DNA of 10,184 bases, from assembly GCA_050178915.1 (NCBI GenBank), contig JBFXFO010000146.1, positions 1 through 10,184 of the forward strand. Reading direction: 5' to 3'. Below are positions 1-6,937 of this stretch, in pieces. Under the pieces are notes generated by a model that was not told the origin of the DNA, did no database searches, and was given only the letters and a program-made list of their open reading frames with translations. Positions within the stretch are counted from its first letter, which is position 1. Every line of letters starts with the position of its first letter. A program made the position numbers and the translations under genes. Origin of the DNA: JBFXAF01 sp050178915 (GTDB lineage: Bacteria > Pseudomonadota > Alphaproteobacteria > Rhizobiales > Rhizobiaceae).

Positions 1-1802
1 GCGTTGACGGCGAGGTTGACGATCACCTGCTCGAACTGGCCGAGGTCTGCCTTCACCGGCCATAGGTCGCGGCCATGCTCGACCTTGAGCCCGATCTCCG
101 GCCCGACGAGGCGCGAAAGCAGCATGCGCAGATCGGCCAGCACATCGGTCAGGCTGATCACCTCCGGCCGCAGCGTCTGCTTGCGCGAGAAGGCCAGCAG
201 CTGCCGCACCAGCGAGGCGGCGCGGTTGGCGTTCTGCTTGATGTTCATGATGTCGGGGAAGGACGGGTCCGACGGCCGGTGGTTGGTCAGCAACAGGTCG
301 GACGCCATGATGATGGCGGTCAGCACATTGTTGAAATCGTGCGCGATGCCGCCGGCGAGTTGTCCCACCGCCTGCATCTTCTGGCTCTGCGCCATCTGCC
401 CTTCGAGCGCCTTCTGCTCGGTGGTTTCGACGGCGTAGACGATCGCCGCCTCTTCGGCATTCTCGCCACCCGCGCCGTCGGCGATGGCGTTGACGTAGAA
501 GCGCACGTGCCGTGCCTCGTCCCCCGGCAACACGGTGTCGATCGGAGTGATGTCGGCCTGCCGCTGCTTGGCGCGGTCGAGCGCGGCCTGGAAAGAGGCG
601 CGGTCACGCGTATGGATGACCGTGTCGAGACGGATGCGGCGATCGATGGCATCGCGATCGACCACGGACGAGAACAGCGACACGAACGGCGCATTGGTGC
701 GCAGGATGCGACCGTCCTTGTTGACGCCGGCGATCGCCATCGGCGTCGAGTTGAAGAAGCGCGTGAAGCGCACTTCGGCGGCGCGCAGGTCGGCCGACGC
801 ATCCTCTCCCTCGGCCCGGTTGAGCACGATCGTGCGCGTGGCGCCGGGCGCCCCTTCGCGCGTCGCCGCCACGCGGTGCATCATGCGCACCGGCAGCGCT
901 TCGCCGGTCACCGTCGTCATGTCCAGATCGACCACCGCATTGCGCGTGGTGCCAGGGTCGGCCTTGACCGAGCGAAGCAGCGCCATGCCGTCGCCCGCAA
1001 CGACTTCGGCCAGCGACGTGGTGCCCGGCGTGAAGGCCGCGAGGTCGATCTTCAGCCATTCGGCCAGCGTTGCGTTGAGATAGGTAATGCGTCCGTCGGC
1101 ATCGGCGGAGAAGAATCCGGCCGGCGCGTGGTCGAGGTGATCGATCGCCGTCTGCAGGTCGAGGAAGAAACGCTCCTGCTCGGCGCGCTCTATCGAAATA
1201 TCGGCGATCTGCCAGGCTTGCAGGGGCAGCCGCTGGCCCGGGACGGAAAAGGTGCGCGCGCGGACCCGATACCAGCGCGCGCCAGCTTCGGCGCCGGGGC
1301 GGATCGCCTGCGCCGTGCGGAACTCGCCGTCGGCGGCCTGCCCGTCGCGCAGCGCCGAGGAAAGGCGAATGATGACGGGCGCGGCCTCGGCCGAATCCGA
1401 CAGCAGGCCCTCGACGGTCTTCACGTCGGCCGCACCGGTGGCGCCGGTCATGTCGGCATAGGCGCGGTTCGCGTAGATCACGCGGCCCTTGGTGTCGGTG
1501 ACGACGACCCCCTGACCCATGGAATCGACCAGCGCCCGTGACAGCTCGTCGGCGGTCGAACGCGGCGCGATCTGGACGAAGCCGATGGCCGTGGCAAACA
1601 GGTAGCCAACGCCGATCATCGCCAGCACGCCCAGCATGCCAAGCAGGAACGGGTCGCCGAGCCGTTCGCGGAAGATGGCGAAGACGATCGACGCACAGGT
1701 CAGCACGATGATGAAGACGATCAGGCGCGTGATCGCGCCGGGCCGCAGGCTCTGGTCCACGATCGGCGCCGGATTGATCTCGTTGCGGCCTGGCTTCGCC
1801 AT
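1..1802 (-). CDS. cckA: CckA-type PAS sensor histidine kinase, N-terminal 600 codons (3' end outside window)
   Basis: Inner-membrane hybrid kinase/phosphatase that, in alphaproteobacteria, feeds phosphate through ChpT to CtrA and so controls the cell cycle and motility. The frame read leftward from the ATG at 1802-1800 stays open to the window edge. Seen in the protein: two membrane segments (about residues 23-41 and 48-72), three PAS-like domains (about 88-190, 215-325 and 345-450; conserved cores DSMGQGVVVTD, APAGFFSADADGRITYLN, NSTPMAIAGVNKDGRI), then a HisKA domain with H-box GGIAHDFNNVLTAI, phospho-acceptor His488. It stops inside the ATPase N-box (QVIVNLAVN). The rest of the ATPase and the expected receiver domain lie outside. 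A GTG at 1814 adds four residues and has better Shine-Dalgarno spacing (GGGGGAG, 7 nt) than the ATG (GGAG, 3 nt), so it may be the true start. Identity is strong from the H-box and PAS order, though no receiver domain can be checked. Confidence 0.9.
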   Translation of the reverse strand, partial: MAKPGRNEINPAPIVDQSLRPGAITRLIVFIIVLTCASIVFAIFRERLGDPFLLGMLGVLAMIGVGYLFATAIGFVQIAPRSTADELSRALVDSMGQGVVVTDTKGRVIYANRAYADMTGATGAADVKTVEGLLSDSAEAAPVIIRLSSALRDGQAADGEFRTAQAIRPGAEAGARWYRVRARTFSVPGQRLPLQAWQIADISIERAEQERFFLDLQTAIDHLDHAPAGFFSADADGRITYLNATLAEWLKIDLAAFTPGTTSLAEVVAGDGMALLRSVKADPGTTRNAVVDLDMTTVTGEALPVRMMHRVAATREGAPGATRTIVLNRAEGEDASADLRAAEVRFTRFFNSTPMAIAGVNKDGRILRTNAPFVSLFSSVVDRDAIDRRIRLDTVIHTRDRASFQAALDRAKQRQADITPIDTVLPGDEARHVRFYVNAIADGAGGENAEEAAIVYAVETTEQKALEGQMAQSQKMQAVGQLAGGIAHDFNNVLTAIIMASDLLLTNHRPSDPSFPDIMNIKQNANRAASLVRQLLAFSRKQTLRPEVISLTDVLADLRMLLSRLVGPEIGLKVEHGRDLWPVKADLGQFEQVIVNLAVN

Positions 1803-1817
1803 GCGCTCCTGCACCCA

Positions 1818-1845
1818 GATTCTCCCCCAGATCCCCCATTGAGTC
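1818..1845. promoter_or_regulatory. Two GANTC (CcrM methylation-type) sites upstream of cckA
   Basis: GATTC lies at 1818-1822 and GAGTC at 1841-1845, just upstream of the cckA start; no other GANTC occurs in the rest of the divergent intergenic region up to 2025. GANTC is the target of the alphaproteobacterial cell-cycle methylase CcrM and is used by GcrA-regulated promoters. The first site overlaps the probable Shine-Dalgarno of the GTG start. A regulatory role is an inference. A 6-bp stem (CCGGCA 1845-1850, TGCCGG 1855-1860) follows directly. Confidence 0.3.
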
Positions 1846-1974
1846 CGGCAAGCCTGCCGGTTGGATCATATTCTCTCCGGGCCGGAAAGACCTGCCGCCC
1901 GCAAAAGCGAAGCGGTTCGCCGGCACTGCCGTCACGAGCGCGCCAGAACCCCGTGAATGGCGGGCCGTTCGCGC

Positions 1975-2003
1975 TTGCCGTCCGTTGCGCGCGCGGGCTA
2001 GTC
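1975..2003 (+). promoter_or_regulatory. Putative promoter of the FliO-domain gene
   Basis: TTGCCG (1975-1980) and CTAGTC (1998-2003) are separated by 17 bases, a fair fit to the alphaproteobacterial housekeeping pattern (TTGNCN / CTATNT). It would give a short leader, with the Shine-Dalgarno GGGAGGG right before the ATG at 2026. The -10 match is weak, so this is only a candidate. Confidence 0.3.
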
Positions 2004-2025
2004 TGCCGCAACTCGGGAGGGTGGC

Positions 2026-2841
2026 ATGAGAGATTGGCTGGACGAAATCGCCGGGCCGGATTTCGCCCCAGCCGTGTTCTGGACACTGCTGGCTCTGGTG
2101 ATTCTCGTCGTGCTGCTGGTGATCGTCCGGCAGGTACGCGGCATGACGTTCGGTACGTTCGTGGTCGGCGGGCGGAACCGCAAGACACGTCTGGCCGTGA
2201 TGGACGCGACCGCCGTCGACAGCCATCGCCGCCTCGTGCTGGTGCGCCGCGATGACGTAGAGCACCTGATCCTGATCGGCGGACCGACGGATGTGGTGGT
2301 GGAGCAGAACATCCGCTTCGGCCAGCAACAGCGTCGCCCGGCGCCGCCGCAGGATATCGCCGCGTATGAGCAGCAGCAGGTTCAGCGTCCGCCGGAAGCG
2401 CCAGCGGCTCCGCACCCGCCGCAGCAGCGGCAGGCAGCGCAGCCGGCACGGCCGCAGCCGCCCCGCGAGCCTCGCATCGCCAGCGCGCCGCCTCAACCGG
2501 AGCGCCCGGCGCGCGCCGCTCCGCCACCGCCGCGGGCACCTGAGCCGAGGCCTGCCGCTCCGCCGCGCGCCGCGCCCGCCCGGATCGAGCCGCCCCGCCC
2601 CGAGCCGACGCTGTCATCGACCACGCGCGACACCTACCTGCCCCGCGACATGCAGGAGCGTGGCAAGGCACCGGCCCGTGCCGAGACGGTCGATATCGAC
2701 AAGGCGCTGGTCGACGAGTTGAACCTCTCGCTCGACGAGCCGATGGCCGGCGCAAAGTACCCGCAGGCAAAGCAGGACGTCTCGCTGGAAGACGAGATGA
2801 ACAAGCTGCTCGGCGAGCTGACCGGCGGCCGACGCAAGTAG
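2026..2841 (+). CDS. fliO: FliO/MopB-domain membrane protein with Pro/Ala-rich tail
   Basis: Probable FliO-family protein; FliO assists assembly of the flagellar export gate (FliP) in the inner membrane. Its 271 residues show one membrane segment (about 14-36), then a small basic/beta domain (about 38-100) with the FliO-like run HRRLVLVRRDDVEHLILIGG and TDVVVEQN. A low-complexity linker rich in Pro, Ala, Arg and Gln follows (about 101-195). The C-terminus has two short acidic amphipathic stretches (IDKALVDELNLSL at about 224-236 and LEDEMNKLLGEL at about 254-265). The ATG has a good Shine-Dalgarno (GGGAGGG). The linker and tail make it far longer than enteric FliO (about 120 residues). No flagellar genes are visible; the divergent neighbour is cckA, whose CtrA pathway controls flagella in many alphaproteobacteria. 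It could instead be a FliO-like protein with a different envelope role. Confidence 0.72.
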   Translation: MRDWLDEIAGPDFAPAVFWTLLALVILVVLLVIVRQVRGMTFGTFVVGGRNRKTRLAVMDATAVDSHRRLVLVRRDDVEHLILIGGPTDVVVEQNIRFGQQQRRPAPPQDIAAYEQQQVQRPPEAPAAPHPPQQRQAAQPARPQPPREPRIASAPPQPERPARAAPPPPRAPEPRPAAPPRAAPARIEPPRPEPTLSSTTRDTYLPRDMQERGKAPARAETVDIDKALVDELNLSLDEPMAGAKYPQAKQDVSLEDEMNKLLGELTGGRRK

Positions 2842-2879
2842 GGCCACCCTCGGCAGACGGCGGCACCAGAGTGACAGCC

Positions 2880-2922
2880 AGCAAGGCAAAAGGGCTGCGG
2901 CAGGCGGCCCTTTTGCCTTGCT
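2880..2922. terminator. Bidirectional rho-independent-type terminator
   Basis: A perfect 16-bp inverted repeat (arms 2880-2895 and 2907-2922, 11-base loop) carries an A-tract in one arm and a T-tract in the other (CAAAAGGGC / GCCCTTTTG). It sits between the convergent fliO-like gene (stop at 2841) and dksA (stop at 2945), so it can end transcription from both sides. The T-run is inside the stem rather than after it. Confidence 0.8.
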
Positions 2923-2944
2923 TATCCGAACTCCCGAAGGAGTC

Positions 2945-3361
<417 letters not shown>

Positions 3362-3395
3362 GCGACTCACCCCACCACCATAAATTTTGCGGGCC

Positions 3396-3424
3396 TATAT
3401 ATTCGGGGGCACCTGCCCGCACAA
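3396..3424 (-). promoter_or_regulatory. Sigma-70-type promoter of dksA
   Basis: Read leftward: -35 TTGTGC (3424-3419), 17-base spacer, -10 TATATA (3401-3396). Transcription would start near 3388, giving a leader of about 27 bases before the ATG at 3361. It is the clearest promoter in the window. Confidence 0.65.
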
Positions 3425-3592
3425 GATCGATGCTTGACCACGTCACGTGATTGTTAAAGCGTGAGACATGCTTCGTGCCGCGCCCGATCTGACATCGGGA
3501 TGGCCGAATTTTGACGAACGCGCAGAAGCATGGGCCCAGGCCGCGCGGCGCTGTCCGCGCCATGGCGTTCCCTCGGCTCGCTGAATCGGCGG
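3425..3592. other. Gene-free stretch upstream of dksA with two small palindromes
   Basis: Together with the dksA promoter and the repeat, this forms the 339-base intergenic region before the sixA-like gene. It contains CACGT-C-ACGTG (3439-3449), an odd palindrome about 15 bases upstream of the dksA -35, and CCCGAT-N5-ATCGGG (3483-3499), a possible small hairpin or operator. I see no convincing open frame or RNA gene here. Confidence 0.4.
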
Positions 3593-3663
3593 AGCGCCCT
3601 ATCACTTTGATTTCACGCAGTTCCGCACGCAAAACCGCTCACACTTTTGCTGGAATTGCTCTA
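3593..3663 (-). repeat. Dispersed rhizobial palindromic intergenic repeat (one copy)
   Basis: The segment folds as an imperfect inverted repeat: GCAGTTCC (3617-3624) and GCAAAA (3629-3634) pair with TTTTGC (3645-3650) and GGAATTGC (3652-3659) around a 10-base loop. On the minus strand it reads GAGCAATTCCAGCAAAAGTG followed by a GCGGTTTTGCG-like part and ends near GATAGGGCGC. From memory, near-identical elements occur many times between genes in Mesorhizobium, Rhizobium and related genomes; this cannot be checked here. The palindrome itself is seen directly. Confidence 0.6.
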
Positions 3664-3709
3664 AACGGATCGCGCGTGCCATCTCGAGCGACCGGAGGAA
3701 CCGCGCGGA

Positions 3710-4213
3710 ATGAGCAGACTCTTCCTCCTTCGCCATGCAAAGGCCGGCTGGGCCGCGCCGGGGGTGCGCGACTTCGATCGCGCCCTCGACGCAAGCGGAT
3801 GGACCGACGCGGAGGCGACCGGGGCTGCAATGCGCGAGCAGGGCATGGTGCCGGACCTCGTGCTCTGCTCCAGCGCGCGGCGCGCACGCGAAACGCTGGA
3901 AGCAGTCAACCGCGTGCTTCCCGACCTGCCCGTCAACTACCTCGACGGCCTCTACGCGACCGACGCCGCCGGGTATCTGGAGCATGTGCAGGCCGCGATG
4001 CCGGTGGCATCGCTGCTCGTCGTCGGCCACAACCCCATGATGGAGGACCTCGGCTTCGCCCTCTCGGCCGAAGGTGAAGCGGCTGCCTGCGACGCCCTCG
4101 CCAGCGGCTTTCCCACCTCCGGCCTCGCCGTCATTCGCTTCGATGGCCCGTTATCCGACGCCGCGCCCGGCAAGGGCTATCTCGAAGCCTTCCTGGTCCC
4201 TGCCGCCCACTAG
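3710..4213 (+). CDS. SixA-like phosphohistidine phosphatase (histidine phosphatase superfamily)
   Basis: Small cytosolic phosphatase of the histidine phosphatase (phosphoglycerate mutase-like) superfamily; E. coli SixA removes phosphate from histidine on phosphotransfer proteins. The 167 residues show the N-terminal catalytic motif LLRHAKA (Arg8, nucleophile His9), a phosphate-binding Arg in CSSARRARET (about 53-62), and the second catalytic His107 in VVGHNPM. The length equals that of SixA (about 160), with no extra domain. The ATG at 3710 has GGAGG at 3694-3698, a wide 11-base gap. It is probably the first gene of a run with ycjX and ycjF. The true substrate is unknown; alphaproteobacterial members near phosphorelay genes are often assumed to act on histidine phosphotransfer proteins, and here cckA lies 2 kb away, which is suggestive only. 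Confidence 0.88.
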   Translation: MSRLFLLRHAKAGWAAPGVRDFDRALDASGWTDAEATGAAMREQGMVPDLVLCSSARRARETLEAVNRVLPDLPVNYLDGLYATDAAGYLEHVQAAMPVASLLVVGHNPMMEDLGFALSAEGEAAACDALASGFPTSGLAVIRFDGPLSDAAPGKGYLEAFLVPAAH

Positions 4214-4230
4214 GCTTCCGGCGCCCGGCA

Positions 4231-4258
4231 TTTCAAACGGCGATCCCCTCGCCTATAT
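4231..4258 (+). promoter_or_regulatory. Weak candidate promoter for ycjX
   Basis: CTATAT (4253-4258) matches the alphaproteobacterial -10 well, but there is only a poor -35-like TTTCAA region upstream. It would give a leader of roughly 20 bases before the TTG at 4286. ycjX may instead be read only from the sixA transcript. Confidence 0.2.
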
Positions 4259-4285
4259 CGTGGCGGTCTGCGCGCGGAACCCGGT

Positions 4286-5740
4286 TTGGCAAGCTCCCTC
4301 ACCACTTTCACCGACGAAGCCCGTATCTCGCTCGACACGCTGGCCGAGCGTGTCACCGGGCTCGTATCGCCATCCCTGAGGCTCGGCGTCACCGGCCTGT
4401 CGCGCGCCGGCAAGACGGTGTTCATCTCGTCCTTCGTCCACAATCTGGTGCATGGTGGCCGGCTGCCCCTGTTCGAAGCACAGAAATCGGGCCGCATCGC
4501 CAAGGCCTTCCTGGAGCACCAGCCCGACGACGCCGTTCCCCGCTTCGAGTACGAAGACCACATCGACGCCCTCGTCACGCAGCGCGTCTGGCCGGAATCG
4601 ACGCGCGCCATTTCCGAGCTGCGACTGACGCTCGAATACGAGTCGGCATCATACTGGGGCCGCCTGTTTTCGAGCGGACGGCTGTCCATCGACATCGTCG
4701 ACTACCCCGGTGAATGGCTGCTCGACCTGCCGCTGCTCGCCAAGGACTACGCGGAATTCTCGGGCGAGGCGCTGGAACTGGCGACGCTGCCTGTTCGCGC
4801 CGAGCTTTCGGAGGAATGGCGGGCCCTGACCGCCGGCATCGACGCCAAGGCGCCAGCCGACGAGATGCTGGCGCGCCGGCTGGCAGATGCCTTCGCGACG
4901 TATCTGAAGGCCTGCAAGGAAGACGGCCGCGCCCTTTCGACACTGCCCCCCGGGCGCTTCCTGATGCCTGGCGACCTCGAGGGATCGCCGGCGCTGACCT
5001 TCTCGCCGCTGCCGCTGGAGGCCGGTGCGCGGCCGCGTTCCGGCTCGCTGCATGCAATGATGGAGCGTCGCTACGAGGCCTACAAGACGCATGTGGTGAA
5101 GCCGTTCTTCCGCAAGCACATCGCGCGGCTCGACCGGCAGATCGTCCTCATAGATGCGATGCAGGCGCTGAATGCAGGCGCGGCCGCCGTCGCCGACCTG
5201 GAGCGCGCATTGACGGAAATCCTCGCCTGCTTCCGGTCCGGCAGCGGCGGCTTCTTCTCCGACCTGTTTTCACGCCGCATCGACCGCATCCTGGTTGCCG
5301 CCACCAAGGCCGACCACCTGCACCACGAAAGCCACGACCGGCTGCAGGCGATCGTGCGCCGGCTGGCCGACCGCGCCATCAAGCGTGCCGACTTTACCGG
5401 TGCGGAGGTCGAGGTGCTTGCCATGGCCGCGGTGCGCGCGACGCGCGAGGGCACCGTGAAGCAGGGCCGCGAGACGCTGCCGGTCATCATCGGAACACCG
5501 CTTGCCGGCGAAACAATCGGCGCAGAGACGTTCGACGGTGCGACGGAGACCGGCGTATTTCCCGGCGACCTTCCGGCAAAGCCGGAGGCGCTGTTCGGAG
5601 CCGGCGATGCACCCTCGGTGCGCTTCGTGCGCTTCCGCCCGCCACGCCTCGACCGCACGGCCGAAGGCGTGACGCTATCGCTGCCGCACATCCGCCTAGA
5701 CCGGGCGCTGCAATTCCTGCTGGGAGACAAACTCGCATGA
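4286..5740 (+). CDS. ycjX: YcjX-family P-loop stress protein (DUF463)
   Basis: Predicted nucleotide-binding protein of the YcjX family (DUF463), which in E. coli belongs to the phage-shock/heat-shock stress response and is paired with YcjF; the molecular role is not settled. Of 484 residues, the Walker A is GLSRAGKT (37-44), the Walker B/G3-like motif is DYPGEW (139-144), and a G4-like TKAD is at 340-343. The start is TTG (LASSLTTF), the only usual start codon between the upstream in-frame TAG (4211) and the P-loop region that gives a family-like N-terminus; there is no clear Shine-Dalgarno. The frame is the same as sixA. The stop overlaps the ycjF start (ATGA), implying coupled translation. 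Length is close to E. coli YcjX (about 465). Confidence 0.92.
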   Translation: MASSLTTFTDEARISLDTLAERVTGLVSPSLRLGVTGLSRAGKTVFISSFVHNLVHGGRLPLFEAQKSGRIAKAFLEHQPDDAVPRFEYEDHIDALVTQRVWPESTRAISELRLTLEYESASYWGRLFSSGRLSIDIVDYPGEWLLDLPLLAKDYAEFSGEALELATLPVRAELSEEWRALTAGIDAKAPADEMLARRLADAFATYLKACKEDGRALSTLPPGRFLMPGDLEGSPALTFSPLPLEAGARPRSGSLHAMMERRYEAYKTHVVKPFFRKHIARLDRQIVLIDAMQALNAGAAAVADLERALTEILACFRSGSGGFFSDLFSRRIDRILVAATKADHLHHESHDRLQAIVRRLADRAIKRADFTGAEVEVLAMAAVRATREGTVKQGRETLPVIIGTPLAGETIGAETFDGATETGVFPGDLPAKPEALFGAGDAPSVRFVRFRPPRLDRTAEGVTLSLPHIRLDRALQFLLGDKLA

Positions 5741-6813
5741 CCCAGCGCAAACCGGCCGCATTCCGCATCGATCCGGAAATGGCACCGGCGAAGACGGTCG
5801 AACAGCCTGAGGAAAAGCGCCGCGCGCCGCGCGCGGTGGCCGCCGCGCACGCTGTCGTCGTGCCCGCCGAGATCGACGTGTTCGCCGAGCCGGATGCCGA
5901 GACGTCGCTGCCGCCGCCAGCGACGGCACCGCGTGGCAGGTCGCGACTCGCCGCCATCTTCCTTGGCGCGCTGGGCATCATCGTCAGCCTCGGCGTCGGG
6001 CTGCTCGTAGACCAGTTGATCCGCGACCTCTTCGCGCGCGCCGACTGGCTCGGCTGGCTGGCGCTCGGCGTCGCCGGCATCGGTGCGCTGGCGCTGCTGG
6101 TCATCATCGTTCGCGAGATAGTCGCTCTGTCACGCCTCGCCTCCGTCGAGCGCCTGCGTCGAAGAGCGGCCGAGGCCTATCTGCGCGATGACGCGAAGGC
6201 AGCGCGCGGCGTCGTCACCGACCTGACGCGGCTGGTCGCGCTCAATCCCGACACCGCCGCCGGCCGGCGGGCGCTGGCGGAGATGGAGCACGACATCATC
6301 GACGGCTCCGACCTGATCCGCATCGCGGAGGCCGAAGTGCTGGCGCCGCTCGACGCCCGCGCCAAGACGCTGGTGCTCGACGCCGCCAAGCGCGTTTCGC
6401 TGGTGACAGCGGTAAGTCCGCGCGCGCTCGTCGACATTGCCTACGTCGCGTTCGAGGCAGCGCGGCTGATCCGCCGGCTTTCGGCGCTGTACGGCGGGCG
6501 GCCCGGGACACTCGGCTTCTTCCGCATCGCCCGCAGCGTGCTGGCGCACCTCGCGGTGACCGGTTCGATCGCCGCCGGCGACAGTTTTGTGCAGCAGATC
6601 GTCGGGCACGGCCTGGCGGCGCGACTGTCCGCCAAACTCGGCGAGGGCCTGATCAGCGGCATGATGACGGCGCGTATCGGTCTCGCCGCCATGGAGGCGA
6701 CGCGCCCGCTTCCGTTCAACGCCGTCAAGAAGCCTGGCCTCAGCGACTTCATGTCGGCGCTGACGAGCTTCGCCGGACGCTCGAAGACCGGACCGCAGAA
6801 CACTCCCGAATAG
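5737..6813 (+). CDS. ycjF: YcjF-family inner-membrane protein (TIGR01620/DUF697)
   Basis: Partner of YcjX; an inner-membrane protein of unknown biochemical role in the envelope-stress pair. The 358 residues hold a charged, proline-rich cytosolic N-terminus (1-68), two membrane helices (about 71-91 and 104-128), and a C-terminal helical DUF697-like region (about 190-340) with glycine-rich, hydrophobic stretches such as GSIAAGDSFVQQIVGHGLAA. The ATG at 5737-5739 overlaps the ycjX TGA (ATGA), typical of coupled translation. The open frame continues far upstream through ycjX in another frame, but that part is out-of-frame shadow; the start follows from the overlap and the family-like N-terminus. 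Length agrees with E. coli YcjF (about 353). Confidence 0.92.
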   Translation: MTQRKPAAFRIDPEMAPAKTVEQPEEKRRAPRAVAAAHAVVVPAEIDVFAEPDAETSLPPPATAPRGRSRLAAIFLGALGIIVSLGVGLLVDQLIRDLFARADWLGWLALGVAGIGALALLVIIVREIVALSRLASVERLRRRAAEAYLRDDAKAARGVVTDLTRLVALNPDTAAGRRALAEMEHDIIDGSDLIRIAEAEVLAPLDARAKTLVLDAAKRVSLVTAVSPRALVDIAYVAFEAARLIRRLSALYGGRPGTLGFFRIARSVLAHLAVTGSIAAGDSFVQQIVGHGLAARLSAKLGEGLISGMMTARIGLAAMEATRPLPFNAVKKPGLSDFMSALTSFAGRSKTGPQNTPE

Positions 6814-6877
6814 ACTTGCAGGCCCGGCTTTTCATATCGCATTGTCTGCCCGTCGTGTGCTTGCGGGTGACCAAGCA

Positions 6878-6899
6878 TTAACCATTCTTGTTCATGGTT
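6878..6899. promoter_or_regulatory. TTAACCAT palindrome (CtrA-half-site-like) upstream of the exported GxW protein
   Basis: TTAACCAT at 6878-6885 is followed, after TCTTGTTC, by ATGGTT (6894-6899), giving an inverted repeat AACCAT-N8-ATGGTT. TTAACCAT is a described CtrA half-site form in alphaproteobacteria. It lies 39-60 bases before the chosen start codon at 6938, where an operator or activator site could sit. No good -10/-35 pair is visible around it. Binding by CtrA is an inference. Confidence 0.35.
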
Positions 6900-6937
6900 C
6901 CCGCCAGTGCCGTTCCCTCTGTAGCCGGGTCCAATCG

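Noticed and set aside
75..1541. 488-codon open frame on the plus strand antisense to cckA
   Set aside because: It is a GC-rich shadow of cckA; composition is Arg/His/Gly-rich with no domain, while the opposite strand encodes clear PAS and HisKA motifs.
1863..1900. Possible cckA promoter with TATGAT as -10 on the minus strand
   Set aside because: No acceptable -35 lies 16-18 bases upstream; too weak to list as a promoter.
604..2496. 630-codon minus-strand open frame spanning cckA and the antisense of the fliO-like gene
   Set aside because: Out of frame with cckA, Arg-rich, and runs across two real genes and their intergenic region; a product of high GC.
3511..4077. 188-codon plus-strand frame overlapping the repeat and the sixA-like gene
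   Set aside because: Low-complexity Arg-rich reading across a palindromic repeat and out of frame with sixA, whose catalytic motifs are intact.
4714..5736. Upstream extension of the ycjF frame through ycjX
   Set aside because: This part is an Arg/Ala/Gly-rich out-of-frame reading of ycjX; the real ycjF start is the ATG overlapping the ycjX stop.
6842..6937. Extension of the exported GxW protein to a TTG at 6842
   Set aside because: It would place 32 unlikely residues before a textbook signal peptide and cover the TTAACCAT palindrome; the ATG at 6938 is better.
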